From contig JAXGXG010000001.1 of NCBI GenBank assembly GCA_040772845.1, positions 2,232,001 to 2,296,000 of the forward strand: a stretch of 64,000 bases of DNA. Direction: 5' to 3'. This DNA comes from PWXP01 sp040772845 (GTDB taxonomy: Bacteria > Planctomycetota > Planctomycetia > Pirellulales > Thermoguttaceae). Positions 25,220-32,461 of this stretch are shown here, in pieces. The translations under genes were made by a program, and so were the position numbers. The notes beneath the pieces were generated by a model, which saw only the letters and a list, made by a program, of their open reading frames with translations, did not search any database and had not been told where the DNA came from. Numbering within the stretch: position 1 is the stretch's first letter; every line of letters begins with the position of its first letter.

Positions 25220-25426
25220 AAGGCGTTCCAGCACCTGATCCCAGCTAAGCAACTCGTCAGGATTTGTCTCGTGTGCCCTGACGCGTCGGTCCAGTTCAGC
25301 ACGTTTTTCGGACGACAACGATACGGGAGTGTCTGCTTCGATGCTATCCCATAGCGATTCGACCACGCGCAGTCGATCAGCCACCGGAAGAGCCGTTAGT
25401 TCCGACAGCGCCTGATTCACGTCCAC
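25202..25426 (-). CDS. Addiction-module antitoxin, PF09720-like, without an intact toxin
   Basis: 74 aa, full length for the short 'addiction module component' family: SELTALPVADRLRVVESLWDSI at the N-terminus and RRVRAHETNPDELLSWDQVLERL at the C-terminus match its typical pattern. These antitoxins usually precede a RelE/ParE toxin. Here the stop codon overlaps an ATG (ATGA) that opens only 23 codons (MKYVPRFG...), so the toxin appears to have been lost or truncated. Confidence 0.75.
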   Translation of the reverse strand: MDVNQALSELTALPVADRLRVVESLWDSIEADTPVSLSSEKRAELDRRVRAHETNPDELLSWDQVLERLRMRNR

Positions 25427-25799
25427 GCTCTAGTCTCCACTGTAGTCTCCCGGATGTAATTCACTCAAACTGAACACGCCACCACCGACCCTGCGTCGGT
25501 GGAGCGGTGTTTGAGAATTCATTATTCCACTCCGGCTACCCTTTCCCGAAAGCGCCATCCCGGAAGCCCGATTCTAGTCCGTCCAGAGGGCCAGTGCCAG
25601 CCCCCTGCCGCCCCTCTCTTCTCTCAGTCTCTCGTCTTCCATCAGCGTTGATTGGTGTTCATCAGCGGTTCATAACCGTTTCGATCATTTTCAAGGGTGA
25701 ATCTGGCTGGCAACACCATTCGCGTCCACGGGGAGAAACGGGTGTTCTGGCAAGCACCTCTCAGGATGGGGGCGGGCCATGGCCTGGTTGCCGCACACG
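25427..25799. other. Intergenic stretch without recognised content
   Basis: No gene, repeat or promoter I can support. The codon pattern in all frames looks non-coding. Confidence 0.4.
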
Positions 25800-26678
25800 T
25801 CACCGGCGACGTTCAGTCAGAATGCGAATGACTTCAGCATGGTCCCCCTTCCTGACAAGTTCGTTGGAACTGTCGACATAGTTCTGCGCCATGTCGACCT
25901 CCTTCATGGTCTGTTTCATCATCTCCAACTGCTCGGCGGGCAGATCCATATCGCCAAACAACGCGTCGACGTCAACCTTGATGTTTTCCTGCTTGATGTG
26001 GCTGACAACGTCAGGGTCAGGGCCTTTGGCAGCATACTCGGCTGTTTCCAGCGCCGTTCGGTTATGGATTGTGTCACGCATGGATGGATCCGCACCGTGC
26101 TCAAGCAAAAGGCGAACTGTCGAGGGCTGCCCCGCAAAGGCCGCTTCCATCAACGGAGTTTCTGCAGCATCGATTTCATTCCTTCGATTGACATCCGCTC
26201 CGGCATCGATCAACAGACTCGCTTTCTCTACTTGCCCACAGGCTGCCGCCATGTGGAGCGGAGTCCAACCATTTGTGCCGGTCGCGTGAATGTCGGCCCC
26301 GGCGCGAATCAATTCGCCAACAATCGGTGTCGATTCATCCGCGTCAGATTCGATAGCAGTCAAAAGGCATGTGTACCCGTCGTCCACCTCGACGTTCGGA
26401 TCGGCACCGTGCTTCAGCAGGAACCGCACCAACTCGAGATCGGCAAATGCGATAGCGGTAAGCAGCGGAGTGTCACCAATGAAGTCTCGCTCGTGAATGT
26501 AGTCTGAATTCTCACGAACCCTTTTGCGGATCGCGTCAGTATCGCCGCGTTGAAGCGCATCCGAGGTCCATGTGTTGTCTGCGTTGCGGGGCGCCATTTC
26601 GGAAAGGTCCGATCGCGAGTTGTTTGTGCATCCAGCAGCCAACGCGAATGACAGCAAACAGGTGATAATCGTTCGCAT
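25800..26678 (-). CDS. Ankyrin-repeat lipoprotein
   Basis: 292 aa. The signal peptide ends in the lipobox LAAGC (Cys17), so the protein should be lipid-anchored outside the inner membrane. Ankyrin repeats are plain: DTPLLTAIAFADLELVRFLLKHGADPN, TCLLTAIES...VGELIRAGADIH, GWTPLHMAAACGQVEKASLLIDAG and ETPLMEAAFAGQPSTVRLLL, about residues 68-205. A helical C-terminal part (PAEQLEMMKQTMKEVDMAQNY) follows. Ankyrin arrays bind proteins; the partner is unknown. Confidence 0.85.
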   Translation of the reverse strand: MRTIITCLLSFALAAGCTNNSRSDLSEMAPRNADNTWTSDALQRGDTDAIRKRVRENSDYIHERDFIGDTPLLTAIAFADLELVRFLLKHGADPNVEVDDGYTCLLTAIESDADESTPIVGELIRAGADIHATGTNGWTPLHMAAACGQVEKASLLIDAGADVNRRNEIDAAETPLMEAAFAGQPSTVRLLLEHGADPSMRDTIHNRTALETAEYAAKGPDPDVVSHIKQENIKVDVDALFGDMDLPAEQLEMMKQTMKEVDMAQNYVDSSNELVRKGDHAEVIRILTERRR

Positions 26679-27268
26679 TGTCGTGTCTGGCCGATGAACT
26701 TGTGTTTCGACTGGTCAGCCTATTGCCTGTAGACTGAAAATCTACAGCCTAGCACTCGCCAGGCCGGCGCGTCAAGACATCCGCCAAACCGCAAGTATAC
26801 GCAATGCGCTTTGCACGCCCACATACGAACAGACCACGAAACACACAAATCACACGAAAGACAAATGCGAATCCGCTATCCCCGCTGTCCTGCCCGCTCA
26901 TCGCCCTGAGTCTGTTTTTCGTGTGTTTCGTGTATTTCGTGGTTTTTCCTCTTCCATCGCCAGCAGAAAACGCCTCATAGGCCGTGTGGCCCTCGCATCC
27001 TCACCTCCCATCAATCCGTGTTTCTTCCGTGTTCCATCCGTGGCCTCAAATCTCCCTGGCCACAGAACCCGGCGAATGCCCGGGAAACGGGAAGCCACGG
27101 ATGAAACACGGACAAGGCTCCGAGGCTTAACTTCCGCTTGCCGAAACGCAAGGCCATGCAATGTGCGATGCAGTCCCCCGCGTCACTAGCGGCTAGCAAC
27201 TGGCCCCCAGGACTCTCGCTCCCAAACTATTTCTGAACGATGAATATGGAAGCACTCCGTCGCCTCGT
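26679..27268. other. Non-coding stretch holding dispersed repeat copy A
   Basis: No gene. CACGAAACACAC at about 26835 is inverted relative to the GTGTGTTTCGTG that opens the repeat copy at 26916-27125. The remainder has no feature I recognise. Confidence 0.5.
26916..27125. repeat. Dispersed palindromic repeat, copy A (about 210 bp)
   Basis: Near-identical over most of its length to 28538-28749. Both begin TTTTCGTGTGTTTCGTG, contain TCACCTCCCATCAATCCGTG and end GACAAG(G/A)CTCCGAGG. Inside, CCGTGTT...ATCCGTGGC and GCCACGGATGAAACACGG form inverted arms. No coding capacity. Confidence 0.8.
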
Positions 27269-27568
27269 TCAGGTCGAGATTGCGGCGACTTCGCGAATCC
27301 GGCCTTCACGTTTCGCAACAGCCAAATCGTAGATTACCTGCAGGTTCAGCCAGAACTGCGGCGACGTACCAAAGGCCTGCGCAAACAGCCAGGCAGTCTC
27401 CGCTGTAACCGCGCGTCGCCCGCGGCAAATCTCGTTGATACGGCGCACAGGCACATGCAGATGATCTGCCAATGCCGTTTGTGTCAAGTTCAGCGGTTCA
27501 AGAAACTCCTCCAAGAGGATTTCGCCGGGATGAACGGGAACTGCCGGAATGTTTTCGTCGTCAATCAT
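27269..27568 (-). CDS. higA: HigA-family antitoxin (XRE helix-turn-helix)
   Basis: 99 aa from ATG 27568, chosen because AAGAGGTGG lies upstream; an earlier ATG at 27595 lacks a site. VHPGEILLEEFLEPLNLTQ is the hallmark HigA N-terminus, followed by the helix-turn-helix TALADHLHVPVRRINEICRGRR and the FGTSPQFWLNLQ segment. It neutralises HigB and represses the operon. Confidence 0.92.
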   Translation of the reverse strand: MIDDENIPAVPVHPGEILLEEFLEPLNLTQTALADHLHVPVRRINEICRGRRAVTAETAWLFAQAFGTSPQFWLNLQVIYDLAVAKREGRIREVAAIST

Positions 27569-27621
27569 CAGGCCACCTCTTGCCGGATGCAACATTGCAG
27601 GGAATTCGGAGCCGATACCAT

Positions 27622-27903
27622 CTAATGATAATCCACCAATTCAACATCGTAGGCCGCGCCGTCTCGCCACTGAAATACCAGTCGCCACTGACGGTTCACA
27701 CGGATGCTGTGTCGCCCCTTCCGATCGCCGCGTAACATCTCCAGATGATTGGCCGGAGGCACACGAAGATCGTCGAGAACGGAAGCTGCCGCAATCATGG
27801 CGAGCTTACGCCGCAAGGCGGACTCGATCCCGGTTGGAATGCCACGTCTCCGGTCTTCCTTCCAGAATCCCTCGACGCGCCTGCTGCCGAAGCTTCCAAT
27901 CAT
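27622..27903 (-). CDS. higB: HigB-family mRNA-interferase toxin
   Basis: 93 aa of the RelE/HigB fold: IGSFGSRRVEGFWKEDRRRG at the N-terminus, RKLAMIAAASVLDDLRVPPANHLEML in the middle, and the C-terminal RHSIRVNRQWRLVFQWRDG strand pair typical of HigB. HigB toxins cleave ribosome-bound mRNA. As usual for higBA the toxin precedes the antitoxin, here by 53 bases. Both appear intact. Confidence 0.92.
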   Translation of the reverse strand: MIGSFGSRRVEGFWKEDRRRGIPTGIESALRRKLAMIAAASVLDDLRVPPANHLEMLRGDRKGRHSIRVNRQWRLVFQWRDGAAYDVELVDYH

Positions 27904-28075
27904 GTGATTGCCTCCCGCTATTCCATTATACCGCCTAGTGGTAATGAGTCAACCCTGCTTTCCCATAGAGGGGACGCAAGCGATGCGATCCTCGCAAACG
28001 ACGGACTGACATCTTTGGCAACAAGCTGACCGTAGGAAAGCGAATGGATTCTCATCGTGTGGCAGAACGGTGGCG

Positions 28076-28110
28076 GAAACGGGGAACGTACTTCATCGGT
28101 TCCTCGTTCG
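28076..28110. repeat. 35-bp repeat, second copy
   Basis: Pairs with 25185-25219 (32 of 35 identical). Here it is not attached to an antitoxin gene. Confidence 0.6.
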
Positions 28111-28210
28111 GCGGTTCTGGCAGGGTCTTCATGTCTGGGTAGCCGCGCGACCAGCGCGCAGCTAGAAACGCAAAGACACGCAATGCGTTTTGCACGTGCA
28201 CCCAAAGACG

Positions 28211-28259
28211 GAGAATGTAAGAATAGGCAAGGCAACCCCCTCTTCGTACTCGTGCTCAG
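28211..28259. repeat. 49-bp repeat, inverse of 5762-5810
   Basis: Matches the reverse complement of 5762-5810 at about 43 of 49 positions, including GAATAGGCAA and CTCGTGCTCAG. Confidence 0.7.
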
Positions 28260-28537
28260 TCGTAACGGTGACACGTAATCGAAGGACTGCCACGGAGGCA
28301 CGGACTTTGCGCGGGATCGGGCAAGGCGTCAGAACCCGGATACTCCCGGAAAAGCCCGGGAGAACCTCACGTTTGCGGCTACACCACATCGTTGCCCCAA
28401 AACTCTCCGCCGGCATCCTTTGGCGGCCAAAGCGTCAAAGGATGCCGGGGGCAAAGGTAGGGTTGGCCAGTCTGCGGTAGCATCGAGCGTGAAACTCCCA
28501 TGGGCTTTTCCGTGGGCATCTTCAGCTTGCCACCAGC

Positions 28538-28749
28538 TTTTCGTGTGTTTCGTGTATTTCGTGGTTTTTCCTCTTCCATCCTCTGCAGAAAACGACTCGT
28601 AGACGGCGCGTCCTCACCTCCCATCAATCCGTGTTTCTTCCGTGTTCAATCCGTGGCCTCAAATCTCCCTGGCCACAGAACCTGGCGAATGTCCTTAAGA
28701 TTGGTAGCCACGGATTGAACCCGGAAGAAACACGGACAAGACTCCGAGG
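28538..28749. repeat. Dispersed palindromic repeat, copy B (about 212 bp)
   Basis: See copy A at 26916-27125. This copy differs mainly by small indels near 28590 and 28700. Confidence 0.8.
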
Positions 28750-28782
28750 TATGGGCGGAACTGCCCGGACAGATTCTGACAA

Positions 28783-30786
28783 TCACCGATGCCGACGTTG
28801 CCTGCACCCGAACAGTGCGACAAGGGCCCAGACGGCCAGCAGGATACCTGAAGGTTCCGGCACAGCCGTCAAGCGAAGGATGCCGCCTTCGAGCCCGTTT
28901 ACGACAGAAACCTCCCACCAGCCGAATACCGAACTGGGCGGGTCGCCCGTAATCGTCAGGTCCTCGTACAGACTCCCCGTTGCGGACAGCACGTCGAACG
29001 AGTCACCTAGCTCGGGAATGAATCCACCGAGCAGGGAGACTTCCAGGTATCCGTCAAGCGACACGTCTCCGTACACGTCGACCAGATCATAATCGGTACC
29101 TGCAAGCCCCGTTGCCGCAAGCTCCACCTCGAGTGTGCCAGCCGACGCCTGGCTGTAATCGCCGTAAATGGTTGACGTACCGACGGAATTGCCCGGCGCC
29201 AGCGTACCGCCGTCCTGGTTGAGGTCGAAGGCCTGGTCAGCGCTGCCGAAGGTGGCCACGTGCAAGGCGCCGCCCGTCCAGTTGAACGCGGCCAGGTCAC
29301 CGGCCGCATTTCCGAACCCGTCGCCTTTGGCGATTGCATCGGCCACGAGTGTACCGCCCTGGAGATTGAACGTTCCTTGAGCGTTGCCGTAGGTATCGCT
29401 GTGCGAGCCGAGAGTGATTGCGCCGACCGTGAATGTGCCGCCAAGCATATTCACGATTCCGGCGGCCGTGCCGGTACCGGTGCCGGACTTGACGCCAAGC
29501 AGAAGGGAATCGGCAACGAAACTCCCTTGGTCCAACCAAATGGTACCGGTGGCGTTTCCACCGTCAGTATTGGCATTGCGGCGCCCCACCAGAACGGTTC
29601 CGGCCGTAACATCAACCTGATGGCCCCGAAGATCAAGCGTTCCGGTCACGTGTGCGCCTGTCCAGGCGCCGTTGTTGTCGGCAATTGCAATGTCCGCTCC
29701 GCCCGTTCCCGCCATGTCTGCAATGACGAGCGTACCGGCGCTTCCCGCCGCCTGCAAGGCGAATCGCGCCGTTCCCGCCCCCTTCCCTAAACCGATGTTG
29801 ATCGTATCGGCATGGATTGTATTGCCGCCCGTCCCCAGAACCAGTAGCCCCGCGTAGGCATTCACGGCCAATGAGTTGGAGACGTGAATTGCATTTGCGG
29901 TAATTGTATTGTCGGTATCGGACAGGTAGAGTGTGCTGCCTATCCTGCTGCCATAGCCAACTCGCAACTGGTCGACGTTTGCGGTGAAAGAGCCCAGCCC
30001 CCGCAAATCCAATGTGGCGTAGTTGCCCGTCTCATTCTGGTCATCGTTGCGAAACCCTACGTCGATCGTGCCCGCCGTGTTGTCGACATTCAGCGAACCG
30101 CCGCCGCTGAACGTGGCGTTCGTCGTCCTCCCACGAAGCAACGGGCTGCCCTGGCCGAGCTTGAGACTGCCCTCGCCCGTAATCGTCAGTGTCTGGCCCG
30201 CGCCAATGGTCACGGTATTGGCCGTCGCGGTATTGCTGAGAAACTGTACGCTGTTGACGGTCTGGCTGAAACTGCCCATCGTCACATGTCCAACCGTTGC
30301 ACTATCCATACCGCCGCCCAGAACCAAGGCCGTCGCGGTAGGCAATGCATCGGATGCCCCGATTGCCAGGGCGCCTTCCGATACAACCGTATCGCCCGTA
30401 TAGGAATGGCTGCCACTGAGCGCCAGTGTTCCGGCCCCCGTCTTTGTCAGATCGCCTGCACCGGTAATCGAATTGGCAATTGTGAGCGTATCGCCGACAT
30501 TCAGCACATCGAAGGCGCCGCCACTCGCGCCAAGCGTAATGCCACGGTTCGAGTCGTCGATGGTAAACGAGGCCGTCGCGCGAAGGGCGCCGCCGTTTAG
30601 CAGCAGTCCGGCGGCGTCGAATGCCGGAAGATTGAAGCCCAGGTTGGCCTCATTGTTGATGGCAACCGTTCCATCAAGAATCGTCATCGAACCGTCGATC
30701 GCCCCCTGCCCGGCGCCGGCAGCATTGTCGGCAGCCCCCGCAATGGTCAATGTCCCCGCCCCTTGCTTGACGATGTTCACGTCCAT
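28783..30786 (-). CDS. Beta-strand-repeat PEP-CTERM protein, 5' truncated
   Basis: The coding-like part starts at about MDVNIVKQGAGTLTIAG (ATG 30786) and runs 667 residues; the open frame extends to 30951 but those residues look non-coding. Repeated units such as LTKTGAGTLALSGSHSYTGD are autotransporter-associated beta-strand repeats. The C-terminus is a full PEP-CTERM signal: VPEPSG, hydrophobic ILLAVWALVALFG and basic RQRRHR, marking it for exosortase processing. No signal peptide is present, so the gene has probably lost its 5' end and the product could not be exported. It may be a pseudogene. Confidence 0.75.
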   Translation of the reverse strand: MDVNIVKQGAGTLTIAGAADNAAGAGQGAIDGSMTILDGTVAINNEANLGFNLPAFDAAGLLLNGGALRATASFTIDDSNRGITLGASGGAFDVLNVGDTLTIANSITGAGDLTKTGAGTLALSGSHSYTGDTVVSEGALAIGASDALPTATALVLGGGMDSATVGHVTMGSFSQTVNSVQFLSNTATANTVTIGAGQTLTITGEGSLKLGQGSPLLRGRTTNATFSGGGSLNVDNTAGTIDVGFRNDDQNETGNYATLDLRGLGSFTANVDQLRVGYGSRIGSTLYLSDTDNTITANAIHVSNSLAVNAYAGLLVLGTGGNTIHADTINIGLGKGAGTARFALQAAGSAGTLVIADMAGTGGADIAIADNNGAWTGAHVTGTLDLRGHQVDVTAGTVLVGRRNANTDGGNATGTIWLDQGSFVADSLLLGVKSGTGTGTAAGIVNMLGGTFTVGAITLGSHSDTYGNAQGTFNLQGGTLVADAIAKGDGFGNAAGDLAAFNWTGGALHVATFGSADQAFDLNQDGGTLAPGNSVGTSTIYGDYSQASAGTLEVELAATGLAGTDYDLVDVYGDVSLDGYLEVSLLGGFIPELGDSFDVLSATGSLYEDLTITGDPPSSVFGWWEVSVVNGLEGGILRLTAVPEPSGILLAVWALVALFGCRQRRHR

Positions 30787-31096
30787 CCCGCTGGTCCGAC
30801 GTTCATACTTGGAAACCCGGATGTTACCGTCACCGCCAAAACCAACTTCAGAGCCGCAATATGTCGTCTCATCACACGACCTCAACATCATTAGGAGATT
30901 CCCCGAAGGCCGGAGACACCCCCAGAAAGCTGGATGCGCATACCCCTGCAACTACAGGCAGAGGATTGACGTTCATTGTAGCAAATACTGTTGCGGGAGT
31001 AAACTATTTTCTGCCCCTTTTTGCGAGGTACCCAGGTGCATGGCCCGGTCTTCGTTCGGCCTTCAGGCGGTCCATCCTCGTTCTGGGACATTAAAG

Positions 31097-31159
31097 GACC
31101 CACTCGCTGGCGCTTCGAGCTCGTACGCGCTGGCGCGTCTTCCATACAAGCACGCAGCA
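31097..31159. repeat. 63-bp direct repeat, unit 1
   Basis: Starts GACCCACTCGCTGGCGCTTC and ends AAGCACGCAGCA. It matches unit 2 at all but about three positions and is preceded in both cases by TTAA(A/T)G. Confidence 0.8.
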
Positions 31160-31209
31160 TGGGGCAAGTGGATCGAGCGTTTCGGACGCCTCGTTTCCGG
31201 ACCTTAATG

Positions 31210-31272
31210 GACCCACTCGCTGGCGCTTCGAGCTTATACGCGCTGGCGCGTCTTCCATGCAAGCACGCAGCA
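31210..31272. repeat. 63-bp direct repeat, unit 2
   Basis: Second unit, 113 bases from the first. The inner pair CGCTGGCGC(T/G)TC occurs twice within each unit. Confidence 0.8.
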
Positions 31273-31466
31273 CTGCAATAGTGGACGTGCCCGCCTTTTC
31301 CTCTGGATCATCAGGGACACGAATCGCCGCTGGTCGACGCTCACGGGAAAGCCGGGGGATCGTCACAACGCGTGGGTGAAAACGGTGATGAATCGCCGTA
31401 CTCCAACCGGTGACGGACGGAAGACCATCGTACGGAACATGGCGGTGCTATGGTGAAGCGCATCTC

Positions 31467-32210
31467 TCAAGGTTGCGTATCGCTTTGGCGCCGGTCGGGC
31501 AATTCGACTGGAAACTGGAGAATGCGGAATTGGAGGCCGCGGATGGCGGCGCCGCCGCTGTGGAAACGGACGCCGCGATACGTGTAGTTCGTAATCACGC
31601 GGTGAATGTGGCCGAAGTAGACGTCGCGCACACCTGCCTCGGGACCGTGTCCTATCCGCCGCAAATGGCGCAGGAGCTTGCGCGCCACGATGCGCGTTGG
31701 ATGGACGACGAACGGCACCGGTTTGTGCAGGCCGGCGGAAACGGCCAGATCATAAAACTGATGCTCCCACACCTCGCGAACGCGGTGATGATGCAGCCTC
31801 GTGCGTTCCGCGGTGAGCGTCTCGGCCGTGACGTTGCGGCCGAGCACGTCGCCGTGCAGGAATATCTTGCTGCCCAGACGCAGGTAATGATGGTCCCATG
31901 TCAGGTTGGGAACCTGGCGGTCCAAGTCGACGAGCCGTTCGATGAAGACATCGTTATGATCGTGGTTTCCCAGCAGGTAATGGAACTGGCAGCGGGGATA
32001 GGCATGGGCCAGATCGCGCAGCCAATGGGCGGCTTCCCAAGCGGCGTAGTCGATGGGCGTGTCGGCCCAATGGAAATCGAAGATATCGCCACCCAGCACA
32101 AACACGCATGATTGCGCCGCCGCATTGTGCAGGTCGTCATAATACCGCGCACCGCTCGATCGGCTTGCCAGAAGGTGAAGGTCCGAAACAAAGCAACCGG
32201 TCGTGTTCAT
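31467..32210 (-). CDS. LpxH-like metallophosphoesterase (UDP-2,3-diacylglucosamine hydrolase-like)
   Basis: 247 aa from ATG 32210; an ATG four codons upstream is equally possible. All calcineurin-like metal motifs are present: SDLH (9-12), GGDIFDF (40-46), GNHD (81-84), HGD (119-121) and the C-terminal GHIH. The FVSDLHL start and GDIFDFH match LpxH-like proteins of the lipid A pathway, which remove UMP from UDP-diacylglucosamine at the inner membrane. That would fit an LPS-bearing outer membrane. Related phosphoesterases of other function share these motifs. Confidence 0.8.
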   Translation of the reverse strand: MNTTGCFVSDLHLLASRSSGARYYDDLHNAAAQSCVFVLGGDIFDFHWADTPIDYAAWEAAHWLRDLAHAYPRCQFHYLLGNHDHNDVFIERLVDLDRQVPNLTWDHHYLRLGSKIFLHGDVLGRNVTAETLTAERTRLHHHRVREVWEHQFYDLAVSAGLHKPVPFVVHPTRIVARKLLRHLRRIGHGPEAGVRDVYFGHIHRVITNYTYRGVRFHSGGAAIRGLQFRILQFPVELPDRRQSDTQP

Positions 32211-32429
32211 CTTTCCGTCCATCACAGTCCCGGCCAGAGGCGGGGTGCGTCCTGTCCATCGTCGCTGGAACGGCTCCCATACAGCCACTCAGCCGGGGAA
32301 AATGAAAGCCTTTGGGGCGATTCTATGCAAAAGCCGCCCGGCCACAAAGGCCTGCCCTGTGGAACGTCCGGCCATGCCATGCCCGCCGAAGCCTACTGTG
32401 CGAACGTTCCATGCGCGTCCTATGCTTGT

Positions 32430-32435
32430 TATACT
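32430..32435 (+). promoter_or_regulatory. Possible promoter of the 692-aa protein gene
   Basis: TATACT at 32430-32435 lies 17 bases after the weak TTCCAT at 32407-32412. AAGGAG precedes the ATG at 32462, so the leader would be about 20 bases. Confidence 0.4.
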
Positions 32436-32461
32436 GGCGTCCAGACACAAGGAGTCATTCA

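Larger units (their letters stand above)
27904..28782. other. 879-bp non-coding repeat cluster
   Basis: No credible gene. It contains the 35-bp repeat at 28076-28110, the 49-bp repeat at 28211-28259 and dispersed repeat copy B at 28538-28749. It also carries ACGCAATGCG(T/C)TTTGCACG, seen once more at about 26800. Confidence 0.6.
30787..31466. other. Non-coding stretch with a tandem-like direct repeat
   Basis: No gene. It contains the 63-bp direct repeat (31097-31159 and 31210-31272). The left part is the presumed truncation junction of the beta-strand-repeat gene. Confidence 0.55.

Noticed and set aside
29884..30600. 238-codon plus-strand open frame
   Set aside because: Lies opposite the beta-strand-repeat gene and has no independent start or motif.
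26800..31300. CRISPR array
   Set aside because: The repeats are long, few and unevenly spaced; no regular 25-40-bp repeat/spacer pattern and no cas gene.
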